Source of the DNA: CAZUHB01 sp964620445
GTDB taxonomy: Bacteria; Planctomycetota; B15-G4; CAYZWU01
Assembly (NCBI GenBank): GCA_964620445.1
Contig: CAZUHB010000009.1
Coordinates: 62,001-126,000, forward strand
Direction of reading: 5' to 3'
Length of the DNA: 64,000 bases
Positions 46,758 through 55,308 of the stretch are shown here, in pieces (position 1 is the first letter of the stretch; each line of letters opens with the position of its first letter). A program made the translations under genes and the position numbers. Under the pieces are notes generated by a model, which was given only the letters and a program-made list of their open reading frames with translations, did no database searches and was not told where the DNA came from.

Positions 46758-47389
46758 GCCGCGTCAAGATCAAGATCTGCGGCATTACCTCTCCCGAGGA
46801 CGCGCTTCTCTGCCACGGGATGGGCGCGGACTTCCTCGGCCTGATCTTTGCCGACAGCCCCAGGCGGATCACGCCGGAAGACGCGGCCCGGATCAGGCGC
46901 GCCGTCCCCGAAGCGCGCCTCGTCGGCGTGTTCGTGGACGCGGCGATCGACGAGATCGTCGGCACCGCGCTGACCGCCGGTCTCGACATGATCCAGCTCC
47001 ACGGAAACGAGACGGCGTCCTTCTGCGACGCGCTTCGGATCCGCACCGGATTGGCGATCGTGAAAGCGATCCAGCAGGGCCGGCTCCTCGACGAAAAGGA
47101 CGGTGCCGCGCGGATCCCGGCCGCCCACTTTCTCGTCGACCTCGACAAATCGGAGCCGATCGTTCAGAAGGCGATCGACGCGCTCTGGAAAGAGGCGGCC
47201 CGCGCCGGCCGCCGGGGATACGAGCTCTTTCTCGCCGGGGGGCTCGATCCGGACAACGTGAAACAGGCGATCGGGGCGACCCGCCCCTTCTGCGTCGATG
47301 TCTGCCGCGGCGTGGAAAAGAAGCCCGGTGTCAAGGACGCCGCGGCGGTGGAACGTTTCATCGCGGAGGTCAAGAATGGCGACGAGTGA
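46754..47389 (+). CDS. trpF: Phosphoribosylanthranilate isomerase
   Basis: 211 aa from the ATG at 46754, overlapping the trpC stop in ATGA. KICGITSPEDAL holds the catalytic Cys, IQLHGNE the next strand, FLVDLD the catalytic Asp, and LFLAGGLDPDNV with CVDVCRGVEKKPGVKD the phosphate site. In the last motif DVCRGVE replaces the usual DVSSGVE. It catalyses the Amadori step to CdRP. Its end overlaps trpB by 14 bases. Confidence 0.95.
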   Translation: MSRVKIKICGITSPEDALLCHGMGADFLGLIFADSPRRITPEDAARIRRAVPEARLVGVFVDAAIDEIVGTALTAGLDMIQLHGNETASFCDALRIRTGLAIVKAIQQGRLLDEKDGAARIPAAHFLVDLDKSEPIVQKAIDALWKEAARAGRRGYELFLAGGLDPDNVKQAIGATRPFCVDVCRGVEKKPGVKDAAAVERFIAEVKNGDE

Positions 47390-48563
47390 AGGAAAATCGC
47401 CGGGCCGCTTCGGCCGTTACGGCGGCCAGTACGTCCCCGAAACGCTCATGGCGTGCCTCGAACAGCTCGACGCCGCCTACGAGGACGCGGTGCGCGACGC
47501 GGCCTTCGACGGGGAGCTGCGCGACCTCCTCGAAAACTACTCGGGCCGCCCCACACCGCTCTACCTCGCGGCCAACCTGGGCGCACACTGCGGGCAGAGG
47601 GCGAAGATCTACCTCAAGCGCGAGGACCTCAATCACACGGGCGCGCACAAGATCAACAACTGTCTCGGCCAGGTCCTGCTCGCACGCCGCATGGGCAAGA
47701 CGCGCATCGTGGCCGAAACGGGCGCCGGCCAGCACGGCGTGGCCACCGCCACGGTGTCGGCCCTCTTCGGCATGGAGTGCACCATTTACATGGGTGCCGT
47801 CGACATGGCGCGCCAGGCGCCCAACGTGCGCCGGATGGAACTGCTCGGAGCCGCCGTGGTGCCCGTAGACAGCGGATCGCGAACGCTCAAGGACGCCACG
47901 AACGAGACGATCCGCGACTGGGTGACCAATGTGGAGAGCACCCACTACATCATCGGTTCGACCGTGGGCCCCCATCCCTACCCCACGATCGTGCGCGATT
48001 TCCAGAAAGTGATCGGTATCGAAGCGCGCCGCCAGATTCTCGAGGCCGAGGGGCGTCTCCCCTCCCACGTGATCGCCTGCGTGGGCGGAGGGTCGAACGC
48101 TCTCGGCATCTTCTCGGCCTTCCTGTCCGACCGTGAGGTGAAGCTCCACGGCGTCGAGGCGGGCGGGTCGGCCGACGGGCACGCGGCCGCGCTCTGCGAG
48201 GGAGAGCCGGGCGTTCTTCACGGGAGCTTGAGCTACCTCCTTCAAGACGGCGACGGCCAGGTCCTGCCCGCCCACTCGATCGCGCCCGGCCTCGACTATC
48301 CGGGTGTCGGACCGGAGCACAGTTTTCTCAAGGACGATGACCGCGTGGCCTACTCGCGGGTGACCGATGCCGAGGCTCTCGATGCGTTCCTTCTGCTCAC
48401 GCGGCTCGAGGGGATCGTGCCCGCTCTCGAATCGAGCCACGCGCTGGCTCACACAGTTCAGCTTCTGGGCCGCGCCGAGGTGGCGGCCGACCTGATCGTC
48501 GTCAATCTCTCCGGCCGCGGGGACAAGGATATGGAAAGCGTGGAGGAGCGTCTGAGTTCATGA
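47376..48563 (+). CDS. trpB: Tryptophan synthase beta chain
   Basis: 395 aa from the ATG at 47376. GRFGRYGGQYVPETLM start, PLP lysine in LNHTGAHKINN, GAGQHGVATATV, GSTVGPHPYPTIVRDFQ and GGGSNALGIF are canonical TrpB1. It condenses indole with serine. The start lies inside the trpF end, and its stop overlaps trpA in ATGA, as expected for a tight alpha-beta pair. Confidence 0.96.
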   Translation: MATSEGKSPGRFGRYGGQYVPETLMACLEQLDAAYEDAVRDAAFDGELRDLLENYSGRPTPLYLAANLGAHCGQRAKIYLKREDLNHTGAHKINNCLGQVLLARRMGKTRIVAETGAGQHGVATATVSALFGMECTIYMGAVDMARQAPNVRRMELLGAAVVPVDSGSRTLKDATNETIRDWVTNVESTHYIIGSTVGPHPYPTIVRDFQKVIGIEARRQILEAEGRLPSHVIACVGGGSNALGIFSAFLSDREVKLHGVEAGGSADGHAAALCEGEPGVLHGSLSYLLQDGDGQVLPAHSIAPGLDYPGVGPEHSFLKDDDRVAYSRVTDAEALDAFLLLTRLEGIVPALESSHALAHTVQLLGRAEVAADLIVVNLSGRGDKDMESVEERLSS

Positions 48564-49375
48564 ACCTCGCAGACAGAACCGACAAGATGCGCGACGCGGG
48601 CCTAAAAGCGCTCGTGCCCTTTTTCACGGCCGGCTATCCCGACGACCAGACCTTCCTGGAACTCGTCGCTGCCGCCGCCCGGGCCGGATGCCGCGTGATC
48701 GAGATCGGCATCCCGTTCTCCGATCCGATCGCCGACGGCCCGGTCATCCAGGCGTCGTCCGAGGCGGCTCTCGCAAATGGGATGACCCTGCCCAGGGCGC
48801 TCGAACTCGCCCGGAGAGCGTCCCGGGAATCGTCGATCTCGATCTGCGCCATGGGCTACCTCAATCCGGTCATGCGCATGGGATTCGGGCCCTTCGCCAG
48901 GGCGGCGGCCGAATCGGGCGTGGAAGGCGTCATCATCCCCGATCTTCCGATCGAGGAGTCGGGAGCGGGGCGCAGGACGCTGGCGGCCGAATCGGTCACG
49001 CTCGTCGATCTCGTGGCGCTCACGTCGAGCGCACAGAGGGTGGCGGCGATCGGCCGCGAGGCGCGGGGATTTCTCTACCTCGTGGCCCTGACCGGGGTGA
49101 CCGGATCGGCCGCGGCCGATCCCGACGCGTTCGGTGCGTTCGTGGGAAGGATCCGGGCGCAGGCCGACCTGCCGCTCTATGCCGGATTCGGGATCGCCAC
49201 ACCCGACCAGGCCCGACGGGCCGCGAACCTGGCCGACGGCGTGATCATCGGCAGCGCCCTGATCAAGATCATACAGGCCGCGGCCACCCGGTCCGCCGCG
49301 GTGGCAAAGGTGGAAGACTTCCTGCAGACCGTGTACCGGGCGATCAACCCGTCCAAGAGGAGTGGTGTACAATGA
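48560..49375 (+). CDS. trpA: Tryptophan synthase alpha chain
   Basis: A 271-aa barrel protein. LVPFFTAGYPDDQTFLEL, the catalytic Glu in VIEIGIPFSDPIADGPVIQ, the catalytic Asp in GVIIPDLPIEES and YAGFGIATPDQ are intact. It cleaves indole-3-glycerol phosphate to indole. Its stop overlaps the next start in ATGA, so tryptophan and shikimate genes are fused into one operon at this point. Confidence 0.95.
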   Translation: MNLADRTDKMRDAGLKALVPFFTAGYPDDQTFLELVAAAARAGCRVIEIGIPFSDPIADGPVIQASSEAALANGMTLPRALELARRASRESSISICAMGYLNPVMRMGFGPFARAAAESGVEGVIIPDLPIEESGAGRRTLAAESVTLVDLVALTSSAQRVAAIGREARGFLYLVALTGVTGSAAADPDAFGAFVGRIRAQADLPLYAGFGIATPDQARRAANLADGVIIGSALIKIIQAAATRSAAVAKVEDFLQTVYRAINPSKRSGVQ

Positions 49376-50400
49376 TCATCGTGATGAAACAGTCGGCGTC
49401 GGTCGCCGAGATCAGCGGCGTCATCCGCGCCATCGAAACCGCGGGATTGAAAGCGCGCCCCTCGCACGGCGCGCGGGAGACGATCATCGGCGTCATCGGC
49501 GCGGCGCGATCGGCGGCGATCGAACAGATCGGCACGATGCCGGGCGTGGCCCAGATGACGCCCGTGTCCAAGTCGTTCAAGCTCGTGAACCGCGAGTTCA
49601 AACCGGAGAACACGGTGATCAAGGTGAACGGCGTATCGATCGGCGGCGACGAGTTCGTGGTCATGGCCGGTCCCTGCTCGGTCGAATCGTCGGAGCAGCT
49701 CAAGTCCGCGGCCCGGGCGGTGCGCGCCGCCGGCGGCCGGGTTCTGAGGGGCGGCGCGTTCAAACCGCGCACATCGCCCTACAGTTTCCAGGGTATGGGC
49801 GAGGAAGGGCTCAAGATCCTCCTCGCGGCCAAGGCCGAGACCGGCCTGCCCATCGTGACAGAGGTGATGGCGCCCGACCTCGTTCCCCTCGTTTGCCGCT
49901 ACGCCGACATCCTCCAGATCGGGGCGCGCAACATGCAGAACTACTCCCTGCTCGAGGCCGTGGGCCGGGTCAAGAAACCGGTTCTGCTCAAGCGGGGAAT
50001 GATGTCCACCGTGGAGGAGCTCCTTCTCGCGGCAGAGTACATTCTCGCGAACGGCAACAACCAGGTCATGTTCTGCGAGCGGGGCATCAGGACCTTCGAG
50101 AAGGCGACGCGCAACACGCTCGACATCTGCGCCGTGCCCGTGATCAAGCAGTGCAGCCATCTGCCGGTGATCGTCGATCCGAGCCACGCCACCGGTCGGC
50201 GCGACCTCATCGCCGCCACGTCGCGCGCGGCCGTGGCCGCCGGTGCGGACGGGATCATCGTCGAGGTCCACCCCTCGCCCGAGACGGCGCTCTGCGACGG
50301 GGACCAGAGCCTTCATTTCGACGAATTCGAAAAGATGATGGACGAACTGCGACCGATAGCCGAGGCCGTGGGACGGCGCATGGCGGTCACGGCGAGGTGA
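49372..50400 (+). CDS. aroF: DAHP synthase (type I beta) with N-terminal ferredoxin-like regulatory domain
   Basis: 342 aa. Residues 1 to about 70 are the ferredoxin-like domain seen in Thermotoga/AroAbeta enzymes (MIIVMKQSASVAEISGV). The catalytic barrel has VMAGPCSVES, RGGAFKPRTSPYSFQG, QIGARNMQNY, LLKRGM, CERGIRTFE and VDPSHATGRR. It condenses PEP and erythrose-4-phosphate to start the shikimate pathway. The N-terminal domain usually carries aromatic feedback control. Its place right behind trpA means the entry enzyme is also set by the trp attenuator. Confidence 0.93.
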   Translation: MIIVMKQSASVAEISGVIRAIETAGLKARPSHGARETIIGVIGAARSAAIEQIGTMPGVAQMTPVSKSFKLVNREFKPENTVIKVNGVSIGGDEFVVMAGPCSVESSEQLKSAARAVRAAGGRVLRGGAFKPRTSPYSFQGMGEEGLKILLAAKAETGLPIVTEVMAPDLVPLVCRYADILQIGARNMQNYSLLEAVGRVKKPVLLKRGMMSTVEELLLAAEYILANGNNQVMFCERGIRTFEKATRNTLDICAVPVIKQCSHLPVIVDPSHATGRRDLIAATSRAAVAAGADGIIVEVHPSPETALCDGDQSLHFDEFEKMMDELRPIAEAVGRRMAVTAR

Positions 50401-50413
50401 AACGGGGGACGGT

Positions 50414-51685
50414 ATGAACAGACAAGTGAAACAGGCCGGCGCGATCGGCGGCACGATCCGGGTGCCGGGCGACAAGTCGATCGCCCACCGCGCCCTCATC
50501 CTCGGCTCCCTCGCGCGGGGGGAGCAGATCGTCGAGGGGCTGCCCGATGCGGCCGATGTCAAGAGCACCGCAACCTGCCTGCGCACGCTCGGTTGCTCGG
50601 TCGAAGAGCTGGCGAACGACAAGATCATGATCTCCCCCGGACAGTGGAAGAGCGGCGTCACGATCGACGCCGGGAACTCGGGAACCACGGCGCGCCTCCT
50701 CTCGGGCCTCGTGGCCGGCCTCGGCCTCGACTGCACGATCGACGGCGACGACTCGTTGAAGCGCCGTCCCATGGAACGGATCGCCGAACCGCTGCGCCTC
50801 ATGGGAGCCGAGATCACGACCGCTGCCGGCGGATGCCTGCCCATGCGGATCAGGGCGGACGGCCTCGAGGGCATCGTCTACCATCCGCCCATGGCGAGCG
50901 CCCAGGTCAAGAGCGCCGTCCTGCTCGCCGGGCTCAACGCATCGGGTGAAACGACGGTGGTCGAGAAGGCGCCCACACGCGACCACACGGAGCTCATGCT
51001 CGGCGCCATGGGCGCGAAGCTGTCGCGGCGGGGCGACTCGATCACCCTCTCGGGGGGAGCGCCTCTCGAAGCCGTCGTCGTCTCCGTGCCGGGCGACATC
51101 TCGTCGGCGGCGTTCTTCATGGCTGCCGCCGCGATCGTACCCGGTTCCGAGGCGAGGCTGATCCACACGGGAATCAATCCTACGCGCACGGGAGTGCTGC
51201 GCGTGCTGCAGGAGATGGGAGCCCGGATCGCCCTGGAAAACCAGGCCACCACCGCGGGGGAGCCGACGGCCGATATCATCGTCCGATCGGGACCTCTCGA
51301 GGGAATCGTGATCGACGGAGGAATCATCCCGTCCCTGATCGACGAGCTGCCCCTTCTCGCCGCTGTCGCCACCCGGGCGCGGGGAACGACCGTCGTGCGC
51401 GGCGCCGAGGAACTCCGCCACAAGGAATCGGACCGCATCCGATGCACGGTGGATAACCTGTCGCGGCTCGGCGCGGAGATTGAAGAACTCGACGACGGTT
51501 TTATAATCAAGGGGCCCTGCGCGCTGCGCGGCGCTCAGGTCGATTCCTTCGGCGACCACCGCATCGCCATGGCCATGGCCGTGGCCGGCCTCGTGGCAAA
51601 GAACGCCACGACCGTGCAAGACGCGGACGCCGTCGATATTTCTTATCCCGATTTTTTCCGCGATCTCGATCGACTCGTCGACTGA
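50414..51685 (+). CDS. aroA: EPSP synthase (3-phosphoshikimate 1-carboxyvinyltransferase)
   Basis: A 423-aa protein of normal length. GDKSIAHRALILGSLA at the start, the PEP-site loop DAGNSGTTARLL, VEKAPTRDHTELML, SSAAFFMAAAAIVPG, and late RHKESDRI and FGDHRIAMAMAVAGL motifs are intact. It makes EPSP from shikimate-3-phosphate and PEP. The loop DAGNSGTTAR keeps the Gly and Thr typical of class I-like enzymes. It lies 13 bp after aroF. Confidence 0.94.
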   Translation: MNRQVKQAGAIGGTIRVPGDKSIAHRALILGSLARGEQIVEGLPDAADVKSTATCLRTLGCSVEELANDKIMISPGQWKSGVTIDAGNSGTTARLLSGLVAGLGLDCTIDGDDSLKRRPMERIAEPLRLMGAEITTAAGGCLPMRIRADGLEGIVYHPPMASAQVKSAVLLAGLNASGETTVVEKAPTRDHTELMLGAMGAKLSRRGDSITLSGGAPLEAVVVSVPGDISSAAFFMAAAAIVPGSEARLIHTGINPTRTGVLRVLQEMGARIALENQATTAGEPTADIIVRSGPLEGIVIDGGIIPSLIDELPLLAAVATRARGTTVVRGAEELRHKESDRIRCTVDNLSRLGAEIEELDDGFIIKGPCALRGAQVDSFGDHRIAMAMAVAGLVAKNATTVQDADAVDISYPDFFRDLDRLVD

Positions 51686-51706
51686 GACCGCCCAGGAGCA
51701 GTAACC

Positions 51707-53383
51707 GTGACGCGCACGTCCGAGCCGATACCGCTGATAGTGATTACGGGATTCATGGGCACGGGCAAGACCGCCACGGGGCGTGCCCTGGCCGGGATGC
51801 TCGGCGTCGAGTTCGTCGATATGGACCAGCTCATCGAGGAGCGCGAGGGGATGAGCGTGTCCGAGATCTTCGCATCCGAGGGGGAGGAGTATTTCCGTTC
51901 GTGCGAGAGGGACGTCTGCCATTCCCTGGCCGATCAGACCGATCTCGTTCTGGCCACGGGCGGAGGTGCCCTGGTCGATGCGCAAAACCTCGATGTCCTG
52001 TCCAATCACGGCCACGTGGTGCTCCTCGAAGCGTCGGTCGACGCGATCGTGGAACGGACCGCGGGCGACAGGTCGCGGCCTCTTCTCGCGGACGCGGGCG
52101 ACGCCGGTGACGAGGGCGGCGGCGGTCTCGACGATCGGATCCGGGCGCTCCTCGCCGAGCGGGCGGAAGCGTACGCGCGGATTCCGGCCTGCCTCGACAC
52201 GACCCCGCTCAGCGCACGCGCCGCGGCGTGCCGGATCGCGGCCAGACTCCCTCTCCCCGGGCAGTTGATCTCGATCGAGGTTCCCGAAGGGTCGATGCGT
52301 TCGGGCGGGTCGGAGAGCACGATCGTGACCGGGCGGGGCCTCCTTTCGAGACTCGGCGAGCATCTCGTGGATGTCATGGGAGAATCGTGCGCCCGCTCGA
52401 ACGTCTTCGTTCTCATACCGGCCAATGTGAAGGACCTCCATCTCGATCAGATCGCCGCTTCCCTCGACGCGGCCCCGCTCTCGTGGAGCGCTATCGAGGT
52501 CCACGACGGTGACAGGGAGAAGACCTATCAGCAGGCCGGTGCCATCATCGACGCCCTCGCCCGATCGGGGGCGGCCCGGGACTCGATCGCCGTCACGGTG
52601 GGCGGCGGCGTCACGGGCGACCTCGGCGGATTCGCCGCGTCGATCTACATGCGCGGCATGCGGTTCGTTCAGGTTCCCACCACGCTCCTCGCCCAGGTCG
52701 ACGCCAGCATCGGTGGCAAGGTGGGCGTCAACCATGTGCGCGCCAAGAATCTCGTGGGTAACTTCTACCAACCCCGGATGATACTGAGCGATCCCTGCGT
52801 GCTGCGCACCCTCGATGACGGGGAAATCTCCAACGGGATGGCCGAGGTGGTCAAGACCGCTCTTCTCGGATCGGCCGACCTGTTCGCCTTCATCGAGAAG
52901 GAGCTCGAACAGAACGCAGGCGTCCTGCGCAGCATCGATTTTCTCGAACGGTGCGTGACCGATTGCGCGGCGATCAAGGCGGCGGTCGTGGAGCGGGATC
53001 CCTTCGAGAATGGCGAGCGGCGTGTACTGAACCTGGGGCACACCCTGGGACACGCCTTCGAAACGCTGGGAGAGTACGGCTCCCTCACCCACGGTCAGGC
53101 CGTGTCGATCGGTCTCGTGGGCGTTTCGAGAATCGCCCGCGACCGAGGCCTGGTGCAGCCCGACTATCTGCGCCGCGTGGTGCAAACACTCGAGCGCTGC
53201 AATCTGCCCGTCAACCCCCCGCCGGTGGACCGCGACGAGTTTTTTGCCGCGCTGAATCTGGACAAGAAAAAGAAGTCGGGAAAGCTCCGCTTTGTCCTTC
53301 CCGCCGATTTTGGCTCCACGGTGATCGTGGACGACGTCACGAGCGACGAGATCGACATGGCGATCGCGCCGCTTCCTTCATGA
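51707..53383 (+). CDS. aroKB: Fused shikimate kinase-3-dehydroquinate synthase
   Basis: 558 aa from a GTG with CAGGAG upstream. Residues 1 to about 185 are shikimate kinase (P-loop GFMGTGKTATGR, FVDMDQLIEEREGMSVSEIF, ATGGGALV, RSRPLL). Residues about 190-558 are dehydroquinate synthase (VTVGGGVTGDLGGFAASIYMRGM, QVPTTLLAQVDASIGGKVGVN, GMAEVVKTALLG, NLGHTLGHAFET). The order kinase-synthase is found in several bacterial groups. The two activities are not consecutive steps. It ends the operon; aroE and aroQ/aroD are not in the window. Confidence 0.94.
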   Translation: MTRTSEPIPLIVITGFMGTGKTATGRALAGMLGVEFVDMDQLIEEREGMSVSEIFASEGEEYFRSCERDVCHSLADQTDLVLATGGGALVDAQNLDVLSNHGHVVLLEASVDAIVERTAGDRSRPLLADAGDAGDEGGGGLDDRIRALLAERAEAYARIPACLDTTPLSARAAACRIAARLPLPGQLISIEVPEGSMRSGGSESTIVTGRGLLSRLGEHLVDVMGESCARSNVFVLIPANVKDLHLDQIAASLDAAPLSWSAIEVHDGDREKTYQQAGAIIDALARSGAARDSIAVTVGGGVTGDLGGFAASIYMRGMRFVQVPTTLLAQVDASIGGKVGVNHVRAKNLVGNFYQPRMILSDPCVLRTLDDGEISNGMAEVVKTALLGSADLFAFIEKELEQNAGVLRSIDFLERCVTDCAAIKAAVVERDPFENGERRVLNLGHTLGHAFETLGEYGSLTHGQAVSIGLVGVSRIARDRGLVQPDYLRRVVQTLERCNLPVNPPPVDRDEFFAALNLDKKKKSGKLRFVLPADFGSTVIVDDVTSDEIDMAIAPLPS

Positions 53384-53404
53384 GCCGATCAGCCGTTTTC
53401 GTGA

Positions 53405-53971
53405 TCATGGTTCGGGAAATGACCTGATCGCCGTCCCGACGATGGAGTCGATCGCGAGCAAGCCGTCTTCGATGGTCGAGAGTTTTTCGCGAATCTCCTG
53501 GCGGGTCGCCTCCGGTCCCAGTATCGGGTCGGGAAAGATTTTCTTCAAATCCTCGATACCGGGAGATTCGCCATCGGATACGACGAGCATGGCGAAGCAC
53601 ATTTCCACCTGAAGCTCCCCGCCGGAAGGTGGTAGGAATTCCAATTTGGGCACCCCTGAGCCGCTCGTGATCTTTTCGCCGGAAAAAGTGAACGAGTCGA
53701 CGGGTAGCGAACCCACGGGAATGATCGTGCATTTGCAGGCGCTGTTCACGATCACCAGGTGTGCGTTCAGCCGGAGATCGGCCGGCATGATCACCGAATA
53801 GGTCGGCCCGGTGTCGCCTTCGGCAATCTTTGTCTCGACCTGAAAAGAGTCGAAGTCGACCACGGGCACGGAGCGGCTCTCGCAGCCGAAAAAGATGAAA
53901 AGCGCGCAGCATGCCAGCATGACCGGCGAGATGGTTTCGAGACATCGTGCGCTGTGGCGGTTGAAGATCAT
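53405..53971 (-). CDS. Putative lipoprotein of unknown function
   Basis: A 188-aa protein with GGAGGG before the ATG. A basic N-terminus, a hydrophobic stretch and the lipobox-like FFGC (Cys about 30) suggest lipid anchoring. The mature part is beta-rich, has two close cysteines (ACKC) and a Glu/Leu-rich C-terminal helix. I recognise no family. It runs against the trp-aro operon, 21 bp from its end, and shares direction with the next lipoprotein gene 39 bp upstream, so the two may be co-expressed. Confidence 0.6.
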   Translation of the reverse strand: MIFNRHSARCLETISPVMLACCALFIFFGCESRSVPVVDFDSFQVETKIAEGDTGPTYSVIMPADLRLNAHLVIVNSACKCTIIPVGSLPVDSFTFSGEKITSGSGVPKLEFLPPSGGELQVEMCFAMLVVSDGESPGIEDLKKIFPDPILGPEATRQEIREKLSTIEDGLLAIDSIVGTAIRSFPEP

Positions 53972-54010
53972 GATCCCTCCAGTACCTTTTTCGGGAAAAA
54001 TCTTGTTTCG

Positions 54011-54631
54011 TCAGCTATCATGTTCCCGGAAATATTCGAGCAGCTGCCCGCCGATGTCGTCGGCAAACCACTCGTGCAGGCGTTCATGTCCCTCGAGTCC
54101 CGTGAATCGAAATGTGCCCGACCAGGGCGGATTGATCAGGGATTGCAGCAGACCGAAGGGCAAGAGCAGAAGATGAAGGTACACCTTTTCGCTGACGAGG
54201 GAGTTGAACAGCACGGTTTCACCGTCCGATCCCACGGCCCCCATTTCGACGCTCAATCCGTGGAATCTGGTTTCCCATCCCGGGAAGAGGCCGAGGGTCA
54301 CTCCGCAGGCGAACATGGTCCCGTTGCCTCGAGAGACGTAACCGGGAAGCAGGCCATCGGGAAGCGGTCCCTCGTCGAGGAAGTAATCAGCCTCCTCCCA
54401 ATCCGAAACGAGAACGAATCCCTCAGTTTCGGAGAGGATCTCCTCGAATCTCTGCCGGAACTCGGGCGCGGCCAGTACGGGGGCTGGAAAGAGATAGAGT
54501 CTTCTCGGGCTCTCGAAGCGGAGCGACGTGTCCGGACCTTCGAAATCGGCTGTCAAAAATGTGCAGCCGCTCGCGATCAGACCGAGCACCCCGATGGTGC
54601 CACAAACCAGGCTTCTCGCGATGTGCGACAT
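54011..54631 (-). CDS. Putative lipoprotein of unknown function
   Basis: A 206-aa protein with GGAGAT before the ATG and a clear signal with lipobox (IASGC, Cys about 23). The product contains EEADYFLDEGPLPDGLLPGYVSRG and a hydrophobic segment near residue 160. The overall pattern (short-lived beta sheet, EFRQRFEEILSE helix) recalls small outer-membrane lipoproteins that bind partner proteins, but I cannot name a family. Confidence 0.6.
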   Translation of the reverse strand: MSHIARSLVCGTIGVLGLIASGCTFLTADFEGPDTSLRFESPRRLYLFPAPVLAAPEFRQRFEEILSETEGFVLVSDWEEADYFLDEGPLPDGLLPGYVSRGNGTMFACGVTLGLFPGWETRFHGLSVEMGAVGSDGETVLFNSLVSEKVYLHLLLLPFGLLQSLINPPWSGTFRFTGLEGHERLHEWFADDIGGQLLEYFREHDS

Positions 54632-54908
54632 GGGATCTCCGAGTTCGGGGCCGCGCGACTCGCGCTCCGTGATATCGCGCTTTGCGCTTTCCGATTATGG
54701 CACATCGACGGTCTTGAACAAACAGGAAGGACAGGGAGACGCCCGTGAAAAGACAAGATTACATCCTGGTCATCGAGGGACCTGGGATTCACGGCTCTGT
54801 TTTAGACGATGGATTATTTTGGCTATCGCTTATAATGTGAATCCCTGGTGGGACAAGCCGGTAGCCCCACAGGAATCGATAGCCCGGCAGCTTGTGAGGA
54901 AAAACGTC

Positions 54909-55259
54909 ATGAAATTGGTATCCCTTGTTGTTGTTGCCCTGCTGCTGACCGGCTGCGCGACGGTCACCGGAACCGTGACCGGCGCTTTCACCGGCGCGAT
55001 CGATCTTCCCGCGGAAGTCTACCGTGCGAATCCCAAGGCGTTCCACGAACATCCGCTCTGTTACGGCTTCGACGCGATCGTCGTTGCGCCCATGGGCGTG
55101 GTCCTCGGACCGTTGATGGGCTTCATAAAGGGCTTGTCGCTCGATATCCAATGGGCTGTCGGAAAAGTCAGCTACAGCGACGTGTTCGGCAGTTACGAGC
55201 GGGAGAGCATCTGGCGCCCGCACACCATTCACTGGGGGGACGAGGAGAAAGGCGGCTAA
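54909..55259 (+). CDS. Small putative lipoprotein
   Basis: 116 aa from the ATG at 54909, supported by GAGGA upstream and a signal peptide with lipobox LLTGC (Cys 16). Gly/Thr-rich after the Cys (TVTGTVTGAFTGA), then FDAIVVAPMGVVLGPLMGFIKGL, a hydrophobic hairpin-like stretch. Unknown function. It lies divergent from the lipoprotein at 54011 and convergent with tyrA. Confidence 0.6.
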   Translation: MKLVSLVVVALLLTGCATVTGTVTGAFTGAIDLPAEVYRANPKAFHEHPLCYGFDAIVVAPMGVVLGPLMGFIKGLSLDIQWAVGKVSYSDVFGSYERESIWRPHTIHWGDEEKGG

Positions 55260-55308
55260 GATTAGAAAGACTCTCTCCAGCCGGAGAACGCCGTCTCGAA
55301 ATCACACC

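Noticed and set aside
50387..53185. A 932-codon open frame on the minus strand opposite aroA and aroKB
   Set aside because: It is antisense to two enzymes with complete motifs; high GC content keeps the opposite frame open. Its product is Arg/Gly/His-rich with no domain.
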